The notes beneath the pieces were generated by a model. The model saw only the letters and a program-made list of their open reading frames with translations, did no database searches and was not told where the DNA came from. From the NCBI GenBank assembly GCA_002786025.1, contig NHNW01000060.1, forward strand, positions 124,001 through 188,000: a stretch of DNA of 64,000 nt, read 5' to 3'. Below, in pieces: positions 47,394 to 59,480 of this stretch (positions within the stretch are counted from its first letter, which is position 1; the number at the start of each line of letters is the position of its first letter). The stretch comes from Zasmidium citrigriseum (taxonomy: Eukaryota > Ascomycota > Dothideomycetes > Mycosphaerellales > Mycosphaerellaceae). The translations under genes and the position numbers were made by a program.

Positions 47394-48253
47394 TTACACA
47401 ATCGTCTCCAGCTTCCTGGCGTATCCCAAGGTGTTCTCAATGACGACGTCGCTATTGCTCATGACATCCTTCTCCGCCGCCAAAGCCTCCTCTTCTTGCT
47501 GTGGAAAGTATATCCGGCCGTCCTTGGCCACCCAACCTCGTGCTTGTGCGAACTGGATGACGGCGCCTTCGGAGTCGAGGAAGAGGAGATTCTTGGCGTT
47601 GGAGATGGGTAGTGATGGGTAGGCGCGCTCGGAGCAGGAGGCGATTTCCGAGCGGATGGTGTCGATGAGGACCTAGATGTCCCGCTATGTCAGCTTGTCG
47701 ATGACCTGACGGTGATGGTATTGTGTCTTACCTCTGAGAACACCCCAAACTCCTCACTCGGTACTCTCTCCCCCTTCGTCTCGCCCCACACCTTATCATA
47801 GCTTCCCTCCATCAACGCCTGCTCCAGCCGCACGGGATACTGAATGAACTGATCCTTCTCAATCTGCTCCTTCCCCGCGCTCATCTCCAAACCCTCCAGC
47901 ACCGTGTGGAAACCCGCATAGTCGCCCACGCTCAACAGCAGCAGCAAATACAGTCCCGTGACTTTGCTCTGGTTGGATGATCGGCTCGAGAGGGTGTAGA
48001 AGGGCTGCAGTTGTTGGTAGTAGCGGGTGAAGGAGTCCGTGTCCTTCAGCTTGATGCTGATGAGGGCGCCGCGCTCAAGGATGGCGGCAGCGAGGGCGAG
48101 GTGGTTGGGCGAGGTGTCTTCGGATGGTACGAGGGCGTTGAGGTTGAGGAGTGCGAGTTTGGCGCGGGAGAGCAGTTGCGGTGCTTGGGTGAGGTTGTTT
48201 GCTTTGAGAGAGTCGAGTTGTTGGACGATTTGTTTCGCTTCGTTTTCGGCCAT
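47394..48253 (-). CDS. RPN12: 26S proteasome regulatory subunit RPN12
   Basis: Two exons (48253-47732, 47672-47394) give 266 residues. The CSN8/PSMD8/EIF3K-type PCI region is seen as SNQSKVTGLYLLLLLSVGDYAGFHTVLEGLE, with KDQFIQYPVRLEQALMEGSYDKVWGETKGERVPSEEFGVFSEVLIDTIRSEIASC as the Rpn12 signature, ending VVIENTLGYARKLETIV. It is a lid subunit of the 19S particle, joining late in lid assembly. The start MAENEAKQIVQQLDSLKANN was chosen because the upstream in-frame extension is Pro/Thr-rich and does not resemble the family. Confidence 0.94.
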
Positions 48254-51200
48254 CTTTGGAACTGTTGGAGCTGACGAGGTCGGTGCTGATGGAGGTGGTT
48301 CGGCGGTATGGAGTGGGAGAGATGGAGTGGTGTTGTGTGTTGGAAGCTGGATGTCACGAGCTGCAGTTGCAATCGATCGCCGAAGATGAGGCTCTGGTGG
48401 AAGGCGCGACTGCGTGACGATCACCGGCTCGGCCCGCGGCTCGTTCTCTCCGTCGCCACTTCACCTCAGGCCTGACCTCTCGATATTGGAGACGGAAAAG
48501 CCAAGATCAGGAGAATACATATCTGACGACTGGTTTGAGCTAAGCTCGATCGTTACATCGAAAAGGTCAAGATCCGTCCCGTCTTTGGGCGTCAAGCTAT
48601 CAACATTCACTCCATGCGAACGATTACTCAGCACTCGTGGCACCTTGCAGGATACTTTGGTATCTATTACAAGCCATGCCGGCAGTTTTCATGCTGATAT
48701 CAGGATTGCTGGCTACGATATTAACTTATCAGTGCTCGCTAGCGCCTCCGTCTCTCACCTGGTGTGTTTCGCACAGTGACTGTCGATACTTTGACCAGAC
48801 AATACTCGTTGCGGAGCTGTTTGGGTCGTGTCCGGGAGAGCTGCTCAGAAGACGTCTTTAGTCGCGCATGGTTCGATCGCCGTGTCTCAGCAACGCACGA
48901 GTCTTGTATGCCCTTTGAGCTCGTCGGCGTCTAGTGCCTTGTCCATCGATTTCATTTGGTCGCGTTCAGATCTAGTCTCCAGGTGCAGACTATGCTCGGG
49001 GTCGTACTCAGTGTGTAAGACTTCGGCATATACTGAACGTGAGTCTTTGACCTGCTTTGGACCAGCCTTTTGAACGAAGATTCGTTGGAGCTTGCCCGAT
49101 CTGTGTCATGTTGCTTTTCGCAGAGTTGAGTTGTACAACATTCCTGCTGTCTCAACCACGCGCGAAGAGCTGATGTCCTTTGTTGGTGATGTTTGATAGT
49201 GTTCCAGTGGAACGGACTACGAGCAAGTGGTTTTCAGACGCCGGCTCCTGTGGAGACGCGCCGTTCTTACCCAATCTGCGAGCCTTCATATCCCATAAGC
49301 CAGCAATGCTCCTCTCCTGGGCGTGGGCAGATAGTTCGGCGTAACTGCTGGGAGATTTGGGAGTCGTGCGGATGGGTGTATGCGAGGTCAAACGCCTTAG
49401 CTCTCCGTCAGATCCGGATTTCGTGGTGGTTGTCAAATGTCCTGTTGGTGGGCCGCTGTAAGGTATGCTTTGCTCGTGGAGGTGCGTTGTAAAGGAGAAG
49501 GGCGAGAGCGTTGGAGAAGTCAAGGACCGACTGGCATCGCATGGCATCGTGGTAGCGCTGTGAGGTATATGTCTTTATGACGGCGCGCCTGGTTGGTGCT
49601 CGTGTTCATGATGTCGCCTCAGCACTTAGTACCCTATCGTGTCGTCACGAAGTCTCTTCGCTTGTCGGCGTGGCTGCTGCATTACTGTGCCATCTTTCAG
49701 CACAAATGGCTTGAGGTCTGTCACAAGTTAGCTGCTCATCAGGTTGAGGTCTGCGCTGTCATCGTCCAGCAGCGGCCAGCTCTCCAATGCCCTTGAACAA
49801 AGAGACGGAGGCTGTGGACGTAACAGCCTGCCAGCTATGAGCACATGATATCGACGGGGCCTGCTGGGGGCGTAGCATGCTCCTATGCGGTTGCAAGAAT
49901 CACGAAGCGTTTCACGAAGAGCTGGCGGGGAAGATAGAACAGGACATCGCATGCACCCCTCATAAGGAGACGAGCACCCACCAAACGATGCCCATTGGAG
50001 GAAACGCAACAGTACGCGAGGGAAGAAGCTCAACGCTTCTGCACAGCACACGGCTCGCAATCCTCGCTCGGCCTCCAGTCGCTACGCACATTTGCGGATA
50101 CTGCTGCAGACCGCCTGCCACAGCGAGAAGGTACTGCGCATCATCACATGCCAAATCACCAACCCGACAGGTCGATGGAAGATTACAAGTTGATGACTTT
50201 GCCGAAGACTCGGGGTGGCGCTTGATCCTTGGACAAGCTCCCGTTGACTGGGCTGAACGATCGTCCAGGTGGCTTTCTACACGTGGAAGCCGACCTTGTC
50301 CGATGGCTTTGGGCTGCAGCGCACATGTTGAAAATGATTGCAATGTTGGTCATGGAGCGATACTCTGCTCAGGCAATTCGTCCGTCTATGCGGCTGCATG
50401 TCTCGCGCAAGTTGCTGTAAGGTTAACCTCATCGAGGCATAGCTTTCCAAATCGCATTTCTTGCATGAATCTGTCGCACCTTCAGCTGTTTGGACTGCGC
50501 CACGCCAAGATCGAAAGATCAATGTTGCAGAGCCGAAGACGACCGTGGAGAAGATGAGGTGGAGAAGTGTTGGAGGCTAAGGCACACGATCTGATGATGC
50601 CGTACACGAGGTCCGGGGAAGGCGGGAGGTGAGGAGCATTGAGCCGTCGGTGTGGAGTCGACGAGTCGTTGCCTTGCTGCGGGTGCTTTTCAACATTGTT
50701 GGCATGTGCAAAGGCAACTTGGAAGAAGTCGATTCCAACATCGGCTGTGGATTGCGATATCTGCTGGGATCCTTGCATGTACTCGGACGAATTTCAGCCT
50801 CGGCCGCGACGGCTGGTGTGTCGTATCTGGCGCGTTGGGGCATTGCGCGGTCTATCTGGGTTTTTTTCTTGCAGACAACCGTGATGGATGGCAAGCGAGT
50901 TCGGCTGTCCGAGTGCCGTGGCGTGATTGACGCAAGTCTTGTGTTGGACGGGAGCAATCCTGACACGGTTGGAGCGGCAGGCTAATGCGCGAGATGTCCA
51001 GACAGTCAGAGGGCAGAAGCTTCCAGCAGGTCGGTGCAGGTGAGTGAGTGGGTTGGTGAAGGCTGTGGTATAGTCGAGGACTCGGACGCGGTTGGGGGCC
51101 AAAAGTCCACGCAGCGAAGGAGCATTGCCGACGGGCTCAGCGTGCATGCGAGCTACTGCAGCGGTGAGACGCATGTCTCAAGGTCGCCTGGAGCCGGAGG

Positions 51201-52181
51201 ATGTGCGTGAGGAAATATTGGCAGCGGCGGGAGCAATAACGATGTTGCTGGGGCTGTTTTCGAGCTGGCGGCTTGGGTCGTATCTGCCATGTCCCGGCAA
51301 CACGCCCTAGCTCCCTGGGCGACGGAGCGTTGCGTGCGATTCCATGGGAATGCGGACAGACGATTAGAAGATAGACGGGCATCCAGCAATATGGCATCAA
51401 TTTGTAGAGACTCGGGCGGCCAATTTAAAGACCTGCCCAATGGCGGCGGGCAGCTCGGGAGTGAGGGCGCGCGCGGTGGGCCGTCGTTGCGTCGAAGCTT
51501 GCTTGCTCTGCCAACTACTGCGAACTCAGTCACCACACCATCATCCTGGTCTTGATACGATCGCTCGCGCACGAATTCGCCCGTTGATTGGGACGCTGCG
51601 CCATCCACCGAAACGAGTGCTCGCCGCCCGTAACCCCGACTGCCTCTCCGCGGCCGGCCCAGTCTCGCCCATAGCAGCGCAATCGCAATCGAGCTGCTGC
51701 ATCACAACGCGCACCAGGACTCGCACGTGCCGGTAAGGCTGCCCCCAGCGCCGGTCATCAGGACGCGGCGGCAGGCAATATATGCACTACAGTAGCAGCA
51801 GAATCAGCAGCAGCATACGGGCAGCGGACGCGGTGCGGAGGTACCTCTGGCCTGCCTCTGCTGGCTGCTGCAGCGCCAGCTTGCCAGGCCGCGCGCTGGC
51901 TTCTGGCGAGGTGGAGCTTCCCACATCCTCTGCTCACCTGCGCTGCACAGTGCACGGCACCCTTGGACGTTGGCCCGTGGCACGCTGCTGCTGCACAGCA
52001 CTCCCACGCACGCCGCTGGCTGCACCCTTCCAAGCACCCTCGCCGCCGCTGACTGTGACTGGCCGCGTCTGAACGCTCTCTCGCTCACCTCTCGCCAGGG
52101 TTTTCACCAAGCCTGCAGCTGCTGCCACGCTAGGCTCTCACTCACTGACTTCAAAGCACCTGCTTCGTCAGTCGTCACAAG
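48254..52181. other. 3.9 kb without a recognisable gene
   Basis: Between divergent RPN12 and the GBP2-like gene. Many ORFs of 80-226 codons overlap on both strands (longest 49877-50557 plus), but none has a domain, signal peptide or consistent splice pattern. The last 400 bp are rich in CTGC/GCAG repeats and pyrimidine tracts, which suits the promoter and leader of the GBP2-like gene. A long non-coding transcript cannot be excluded. Confidence 0.5.
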
Positions 52182-54905
52182 ATGGGTTAGTACCTCCTTC
52201 TCTCTCACACCTCATCTCATCGCCGACCCTCTTCTTTCTGCCCTCTCCACCCCTTCTACCACTCCGACATCACCCTCAGCCCTCGTAAGGGACCCGCCCC
52301 GGCTCACGTCTTACTCTAGGTGACGAATATCGCAGCCGCGACCAGGTAAGTACTGACTTCCCCTCCTCCTGAACTGACCGCAGAGCCCTCCCATGTGCAC
52401 TGCTTCTCTGGACCTGGATGTCGACCGGCGCTGTGGGCGTCGTGACGTGGCGTGTGCGAGTCGGAGCTGGATCTGGACTCGAGGCGCTGGAGCGGATGCG
52501 AGAGGAAAGAACAGAGCGATTGCGCAGACTACTGGGCGGCCGAGGCAAGACTGAGCGAGACAGATACAAGCGGATGGCGGCAGAGCGAGATCTTGAAGAC
52601 ATCGGACACGCGGAATCAGATGGGCCAGATGCATATCCGGGACAGTCAGAATGCTGCGGACATAGCTACGCTACCCCGTCTGCCTCAAGCGCAGACCTTC
52701 AAGATATCGTCTCATGGCACTCGCCATCGACATCTTCGCACATTCTGCCAAGACTACATCGCAACTTCAGCGTATATGCCGTGCGTCACCAGTGTCTCCA
52801 TGGGCTCTCAATGGCACCAGCCAAGAGTTCCTTCAATGACGACCTTCACTCAGTGCTGTGTCTACTTCTTCAGCGCTGTCATCAAGTTGCCATGCTTCGA
52901 CAATCGACGGCTTTGAAGCCTACTTCAATAGCAGTGCTCGAAGAATCTATGCCGCCCTCAGCCGCTCCGCCATGAGAGCACCAAGTCGACAATTGCAATC
53001 TCTGGATCACAATATCAACTGCGCACGGACTCGCAACGCCATCGCCTTCAGATGCCGGCCGTCAGTCACATGGGAGGGCAATGCAGTCACTTCAGACTCA
53101 CACTAACCTTCATATGCTGATCACTCATGTGCCAATATAGGAGCCTCGCGACCGTCGCTCACGCTCACCACGCCGCCGCTACGAAGACCGTGGCCGCAGC
53201 CGATCACCATCTCGAGACCACTACCGCCGTGAGCGTCGTGACCGCACCCCAGAGAACGGCTACGACTCAGCAGATAGACACCGCGGACCACCACGTTCCC
53301 ACGAAGATCGACAGCAGAACAAGGAGCAGATGATGAAGTCGGTCAACGAGTCCTCGCAGCAGGACCGCCGTGTCTATGTCGGCAACCTCTCCTACGACGT
53401 CAAGTGGCACCACCTCAAGGACCACATGCGCAAGGGCAAGTCCATCCTCGATCCAATGTCAGTGACAGAGCTGACCTTCAGCAGACGGCACCCTCGACGT
53501 CCTCTTCGCCGACGTACTTCTACTTCCAAATGGGATGAGCAAGGTAAATTATGTGCAGGCTGGTTAACTGGCAAAACATTGGTTGTGTGAGGAACTTGGG
53601 TTGACAGTAGGATTCTCTCGGGTTATAGGGATGTGGGTGAGTCAAGACATCGTATCTTCAAGCTCATCAGGACGGCGCTGACGGATGGCAGAATCGTGGA
53701 ATACGCTACAAGAGATCAGGCTCAGACCGCTATCAGCACTCTCAGCAACACGCCGCTTATGGGTCGGCTCGTATACGTTCGTGAGGTGAGTACTGCGGGC
53801 AGTTCGAAGTCATGTGTCAAGCTGACTTGAGTTCCAGGATCGAGAGACGGAGCCACGCTTCTCTGGCTCAGCACCATCTCGCGGCGGCGGTGGCTTTGGA
53901 GGCGGCCGTGGTGGCTACGGCGGAGGCGGCTACGGTGCTGGCTATGGCGGCGGAAACATGGGCGGAGGCGCTGGCATGGGCGGCGGAGCTCGCCAGATCT
54001 TCGTGTCCAACGTTTGTTCCCTCATCCCCTGGCCCCTTGGTGCTTACTGACCCTTTTTTAGCTCCCATTCCAAGTTGGATGGCAGGACCTGAAGGACCTC
54101 TTCCGTCAAGCTGGTAAGGAAGAAATCTTCAAGGACTTCATTGCAATACTGACCTCTCCCCTCCACAGGTAACGTCCTTCGCGCCGATGTTCACGTCGCT
54201 CCAGACGGTCACCCCAAGGGCTCTGGTATTGTCGCATTCGAGACCCCCGACGACGCACAGAACGCCATCCAGAACTTCCACGGCTACGACTGGCAGGGCC
54301 GCATTCTCGAGGTCCGTGAGGATCGCTACGCAGGTTCAGGTCCAGGATTCGGTGGCCGCGGTGGTTTCGGCGGCGGCTATGGACGAGGAGGATTTGGCGG
54401 AGGATACGGTCGCGGCGGATTTGGCGGCCGTGGAGGATTTGGAGGTGGCTATGGAGGCGGCCGAGGTGGATTCCAGGGTGGCTACGGCGGCGGCAACTTC
54501 GGCGGCGGCCAGGGCGGAGGTAACTTCGCTGGCGGCGCAAGTGGAGGTGCTCCTGTCGTCCCACCGAACCCCTTCACCGATGGTGTTCTCTCCGGAGGCG
54601 AGCCCAACAACATCATCCACGTCAAGAACCTCCCATGGAGCACCAGCAACGAGGACCTCGTCGAGCTCTTCCAGACGATCGGCAGCGTCGACCGCGCTGA
54701 GATCCAGTACGAGCCCAACGGCCGCTCGCGTGGCACCGGTGTCGTCCAGTTCGGCAACCAGGGTGACGCCCAGACCGCCATCGAGAAGTTCCAGGGCTAC
54801 TCCTACGGCGGCCGTCCTCTCGGCCTCGACTACGCCAAGTACCCAGACGGTGGTGCCATGGAGGGTCAAGAGCCAACGGGCAGCATGCAAGAGCAGATGA
54901 TGTAA
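52182..54905 (+). CDS. GBP2/HRB1-like mRNA-binding protein with three RRMs
   Basis: Nine exons (52182-52185, 52320-52345, 53141-53435, 53482-53543, 53629-53636, 53692-53785, 53838-54011, 54062-54113, 54169-54905) join in frame to 483 residues. The N-terminus is an SR/RGG-type domain (RRSRSPRRRYEDRGRSRSPS). RRM1 has RRVYVGNLSYDVKW and MSKGCGIVEYAT. RRM2 has ARQIFVSNLPFQVGWQDLKDLF. A long Gly/Arg/Phe-rich linker (RGG repeats) precedes RRM3 (NIIHVKNLPWSTSNEDLVELF, GRSRGTGVVQF). Yeast Gbp2/Hrb1 couple splicing quality control to mRNA export via TREX and Mex67. Unusual features are a 4-nt first coding exon, a 795-nt second intron, a GC-AG intron at 53436-53481 and an 8-nt exon at 53629-53636. Without that exon the RNP1 of RRM1 could not be formed. 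Confidence 0.93.
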
Positions 54906-55441
54906 AAGTCGTCTGTCTCCCTCGACAGCACGGACGGACTACAGCCTCCTCGTGAGCTTCTTCTCATCAACACCAACACCACGGCCTTCGACATATGCTT
55001 ACGGTTGGAGATCATGTTTTGCGACTTGCGTTTCCTCTCCGGCCTGTAACATAAGCTATCACCACACGACTTCCCCTTCACAAACGGCTACTGCGACTGC
55101 ATGGGAGGACCGGAACATTTGTCCTCGAGAGTTCTGGCTTTCCGAAAATAAAAGCTTGCTTGCTTGCCTCTTTTAGCTTTAGCCTCTGCTGCAGATGGAA
55201 AGGAAAGGAATGGTGTAACAGTAGATTGTGCTTTTTCTCCTTTCGATAGTTTGAGGCAGGGCGAAGAAAGTATTGAGGTTTTATGGGATTGATTGAGAGT
55301 GCATGAGGTTCATGAGGGTGCCATACGTTGTGTTGAATGTGGTGTGGTATCTGATGTGGTTCTTCTTTGTGTATGTCTCTATGTCTGAGTTGCCATGCGC
55401 CTTAGAAAGGCAGGGTGGATACTAGGCCGCAGGGAATATAT
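54906..55441. other. No gene recognised
   Basis: About 535 bp between the 3' ends of two convergent genes; untranslated and intergenic sequence only. Confidence 0.5.
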
Positions 55442-56538
55442 CTATGTGGTTAGGAGTTTCATCATCCATTCGTAGACCTGTTCATCACTCATCAGCACGG
55501 AACAAGTGACATGGATAGGGGATTGAGACTTACAGCCCATTGGACGGCATTCACGATAAAAGCCCTCGCGCTACAGACTCCCAAACCACGGAAGAATACC
55601 GCTGCTCCTTCGGATCGATAGGCTTCCTTTGCAATGCTGAAGGTTGAGGGGCGCTTTATTGGGCTTTCTGATTGTTGGAGGAGTGGCTCGGTTGCTGTTG
55701 GTGGTTTCGGGTGGGGTGTTACGAGGTCCCAGGTTTGGACGCGGGTTTTGATCACATCTTTAAAGTATTGTTAGTGAGAGCGGAAGGGGGAGGTGGGAGA
55801 GGATGTACCTAGAGGGAATATGGATGCCCACGTCACGACGCCGGCGAGACCGCCACAAAGGAGGACTTTGAGGGCTTGTTGGTTTGGAGTGTCGTCTTCG
55901 TTTGACCAGGCGCGTTTGGTGAGTTCGTAGGACCAGAAACTATGTGGAGGAAGAGAGAGATCTTAGCATTTGTATTGAACATTCTATGGACCACACAGCA
56001 GGGTTTGATGACAAGGAAAGTAGAGGGAGAGGTGGAAAACGGAGAAGACCTACTAAAACCCATACCCAACCGCATCCCTCACACTCGTGATCCCACCTCC
56101 CAAATACAGTCCCCTCACCCCCTTCCTCGCCCACAACTCCCTCGTGACCTCCCAGCTCGACTTCGGCGGGCTAGCGACTTGAGCTCGACACTTGACTAAC
56201 TCTGTCGGCGCTGAAACGACAAATGTCGCAAAACCGCCTATCGCACCGGAAGCCCAGATTGCTGTTGCGGAGGTTGGGTCTGGAAAGAGGTGCAGGGAGC
56301 GGTTGTAGGTGTAGAACAACAATCCGTTTAAGGCACCGTAGCCGAGGATTGGGGCGGCGGAGCCCCGGGCGAAGGAGGTCCAGCCTTTTGTGCTTGGGGT
56401 TGAGGGTGATGGGGCTGATGTTGCTGGAGAGGGTGTAGAAGTGCCGGCTTGGAGTTTTGTTTTGAGGATGTCGAGGGGGTTGCCGACGAGGATTCCGATG
56501 GCGCCGGAGAGGTAGCCGGACCAGAAGTCAGCGGACAT
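55442..56538 (-). CDS. Mitochondrial carrier family (SLC25) protein
   Basis: Four exons (56538-56054, 55939-55809, 55757-55534, 55477-55442) give 291 residues, the usual carrier size. Three repeats are seen, each with a version of the P-x-[DE]-x-x-[KR] signature: NPLDILKTKLQ, APTELVKCRAQ (Thr-Glu variant) and FPLDVIKTRVQ. Each is followed by a GxxGLYxG-like turn (GVRGLYLGGG, GAAVFFRGLG). The pattern resembles the basic-amino-acid and carnitine branches, but the substrate cannot be read from the sequence. Inner mitochondrial membrane. ATG 56538 is preferred because the repeat begins at once (SADFWSGYLSGAIGILVG); the upstream extension does not resemble a carrier. Confidence 0.9.
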
Positions 56539-57512
56539 CTTGGGAGGAGCGGACTGGAGGTTGAGGCTCTGCAAGCTCCATGTGCGAAAGGAGAGTGGCA
56601 AAGGGCTATGATCTTGCCATTTGTTGGGTGGTGTATGTTGATGGGATTGGCATGTGAGGATTGACGGTGAGTGAATTGCATGGTGGGGGTCGAGCACGGG
56701 CCTTCCTCAGATGCCGACCTCGGTTCAGGTCAGGGAAGACTCTTGGATTAAGACTGCCTCCTTGCTTCAACTGATCTTGAAAAAGTTCCTGAGATTGTAC
56801 CATTTAAAGCATCCGAATTGTGCTCCACTATGATAGTTTGTATTCCAGCTGTTCAGATGGCCAAAAACGCCGCCACAATGCTTGGAAAGGTCGAGTGAGA
56901 ATTTCGCTCTGCGGGTGACAGCAGAAAGGCTTAAAGAGTGGGACGAAGTGGTTTTGAATAACCATCATTCGAAGCTATCTTATGTTGAAGTTGCACGAGT
57001 CAACGAAGTACAAGTCAAGGCTCCCGTGAGAAGACACAGGTCTCGAACAACGTGACTCAAGGTGAAGTCTGAGGTCAACGAAATCAACTACCACCAGAGT
57101 TGGCTCTAGGCCGACACATCAATATGGCTTTGGCATACACCAATCCAGAAGTTTGCACGACGTTCAGGAGATCGAGAGAACCATGGATTCGGTCGGGGTG
57201 AAGTCTGAGACATGTGATGTGCTCGGACCTCGAAGCTCGGACCCTGATGACTACATTCGATGGACTCGATCTCGACCTCCTTCACTCAACATTCGCCATC
57301 ATTCACTCCGCGCAGTCTTCACCTGCAATGAAGAAGCGCCACAAGACACCGCACCGACACTCGCTCCTCGCTATCCCCACTGTCCACTATTGACACCACC
57401 CTCCTCCTCCACCCCGCCACTACAGTCGCTCGCCGCCGCTTCGAGAGAGCCACCGAACAATTCCATCTGCGGACGGCGTCACCGCTAAGCACGGCGCCCT
57501 TCCTCGCGGTAC
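56539..57512. other. No gene recognised
   Basis: About 970 bp between divergent genes, so two promoters. The ORF at 57153-57488 is likely leader sequence of the next gene. Confidence 0.5.
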
Positions 57513-59480
57513 ATGACGACGACCTCCACCTCCACCCAGACCTTCAAGCCGTGGGATCTCTCCATCGCGCTCCAGTTCGCCAACTCCTTCAATCTTTCAG
57601 ATGCGGCGCCGGCTCCAGCCCCGCCACCACCACAGACCGATAACGACAATGACGGAATCTTCGACTTCGACGACGACATAATTGAAAAGTCTGCTCCAAA
57701 GTACACCACCGACGCAAGCAAAGAGACGGATACCAAGGACTTCGCACAACAACCCGCACCATTAGGTGACTTCGGCAAGGTGTGGCAATTCTTGGGTGTC
57801 CCGAGTTCACTCCCCGAGCCTGCTGCCACCACCACCGTCGCCGACGATACCAACAAGCATGTTCCAAGGAACGACAACTATGCGTCCGATGGTGCAGCTT
57901 ACAGACGTACGCGCAACAACATTTACAAGCCGATTCAGCTGTCAGATGCTTCTGGTGAAGAGACGGGTAGTCCACCTACTGCTGCCAAGACTTTGAACAA
58001 AAATCAGAGGAAGAAAGCGAGGAGAAAGGAGAGGAAAGCCCTCGAAGAACAGAAGAAGAACAATGCAACAGTATCCGAGTCCGAGGCGGACATCGTGGTG
58101 ACGCAGACGCCGGCAAGGAAGGCATCATCCCATCACGTTGCCACGAATCAACTTCCATCCACACACGGAACGCCAGGAACGTATAGCCGTCCTGCTCCAA
58201 CAATTTCGTCGACGGTCCAGCAGCTCAATGCACGCCTGCAGGCTATGGGTGCTCCAAGTAACGTGGATGAAGCCGTCAACGCAGTGCGCAATGCAATTGC
58301 CAACATCGAAGAGGGTGAAGATCCAAGCACACCGACACCGAAACCTCGAGTGCTTCCTCCACATCAAAAAGCGAATCGTATGCCAGCTGGAGTAGTACAG
58401 CAGGGTACCAACCCAGCGACGCCTGCTTCGCTCAGAGCAAACCCTCTGCTCCCCTCGTCCATCAACCCCATGCTCAATGGGAAATCGGTTTCTACTAACC
58501 AGCAGGCTTTCTTGAGTAACCAGACACCAGGACACATGCCAATGCCAATGCCTGCCAGTGCCGCGAAGCCAGTCGCTGGTACCATTTTGCCAGTCAAGCG
58601 AACGATTCAGCCACAAATCGTCCGTTCGGGGGAGGATCGGCATTGGACTCTACTAATGCATATCATAGCAGCTTTTCCAGAGGATCGCAGAAACCTGGTC
58701 AATCCCATGAATCTGACGACGCACAACAACCATCCGAGCGGCATCCACATTTTCGTCGACGCAAGCAACATCTTCATCGGCTTCATGGACCAGCTGAAAT
58801 ATGCACGCGGCATCCACCCGATGGCACACACGGAACAAGCCGATCTTTCGTTCGATGCATTGGCGCTTCTCATGGAGAGACGCCGTCCGGTTGCCAAGCG
58901 TGAACTGGTCGGCTCGACGCCTCATATTGCAGCATTCGACACGGCGAAAGCCGTCGGATATAACTGCAGTATCTTGGACAAAGTCTACAAGGCACGTGAA
59001 CTCACGGCACGTCAAATCTACTTCAAAGAAATGGATGCCAGACGTTATGGCAGGACTCCCAAGAAAGCGCCTCCATGTAACGCCGTTCCAATTGGCGCCG
59101 GCTCACCTGGTCTGAACGCGGCCAATGGCAGTGGAAGCGGCAGTGGCTCGGAAACGAACACGCCGCGATACGCTCGCCCGGCCTTTGTCGAGCAGGGTGT
59201 CGATGAGATCTTGCATTTGAAGATGATGGAGTCGCTCGTGGATTTTGAAGAGCCTTCAACTATGGTTCTGGCCACTGGAGACGCCGCTGCGGCCGAGTAC
59301 AGCGCCGGATTCATGATGATGGTACATCGAGCTTTGAAGAAAGGATGGACGGTGGAGCTAGTCAGTTGGAGCCACGGCATCAACGGCATGTACAAGAGGC
59401 AGGAATGGACCAAGGCTTGGGGCGACCAGTTCAGGATCATTTACCTCGATGACTACGCCGAGGAACTGCTTGATATGTGA
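57513..59480 (+). CDS. PIN/NYN-type domain protein with long disordered N-terminus
   Basis: Intronless, 655 residues. Residues 1-400 are disordered, with a basic stretch KNQRKKARRKERKALEEQKK (about 165-185) that could be a nuclear or nucleolar signal or coiled coil. The C-terminal domain (about 410-655) reads GIHIFVDASNIFIGF, then GSTPHIAAFDTAKAVGYN, later VDEILHLKMMESLVDF, TMVLATGDAAAAEYSAGF and KKGWTVELVSWSHGINGMY. This is the strand-Asp-Asn / Asp / Gly-Asp layout of NYN/LabA-like PIN ribonucleases. All three acidic positions expected for metal binding are visible. No characterised orthologue is known to me; an RNase role is inference. Confidence 0.75.
   Translation: MTTTSTSTQTFKPWDLSIALQFANSFNLSDAAPAPAPPPPQTDNDNDGIFDFDDDIIEKSAPKYTTDASKETDTKDFAQQPAPLGDFGKVWQFLGVPSSLPEPAATTTVADDTNKHVPRNDNYASDGAAYRRTRNNIYKPIQLSDASGEETGSPPTAAKTLNKNQRKKARRKERKALEEQKKNNATVSESEADIVVTQTPARKASSHHVATNQLPSTHGTPGTYSRPAPTISSTVQQLNARLQAMGAPSNVDEAVNAVRNAIANIEEGEDPSTPTPKPRVLPPHQKANRMPAGVVQQGTNPATPASLRANPLLPSSINPMLNGKSVSTNQQAFLSNQTPGHMPMPMPASAAKPVAGTILPVKRTIQPQIVRSGEDRHWTLLMHIIAAFPEDRRNLVNPMNLTTHNNHPSGIHIFVDASNIFIGFMDQLKYARGIHPMAHTEQADLSFDALALLMERRRPVAKRELVGSTPHIAAFDTAKAVGYNCSILDKVYKARELTARQIYFKEMDARRYGRTPKKAPPCNAVPIGAGSPGLNAANGSGSGSGSETNTPRYARPAFVEQGVDEILHLKMMESLVDFEEPSTMVLATGDAAAAEYSAGFMMMVHRALKKGWTVELVSWSHGINGMYKRQEWTKAWGDQFRIIYLDDYAEELLDM

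Noticed and set aside
49877..50557. 226-codon plus-strand ORF
   Set aside because: Cys/Arg/Ser-rich text with no domain, overlapped by long ORFs on the other strand; composition looks like translated non-coding DNA.
53661..53691. Alternative exon start at 53663 in the GBP2-like gene
   Set aside because: It keeps frame but gives a non-conserved sequence (LIRTALTDGR) in place of the RNP1 core; the 8-nt exon solution fits the family exactly.
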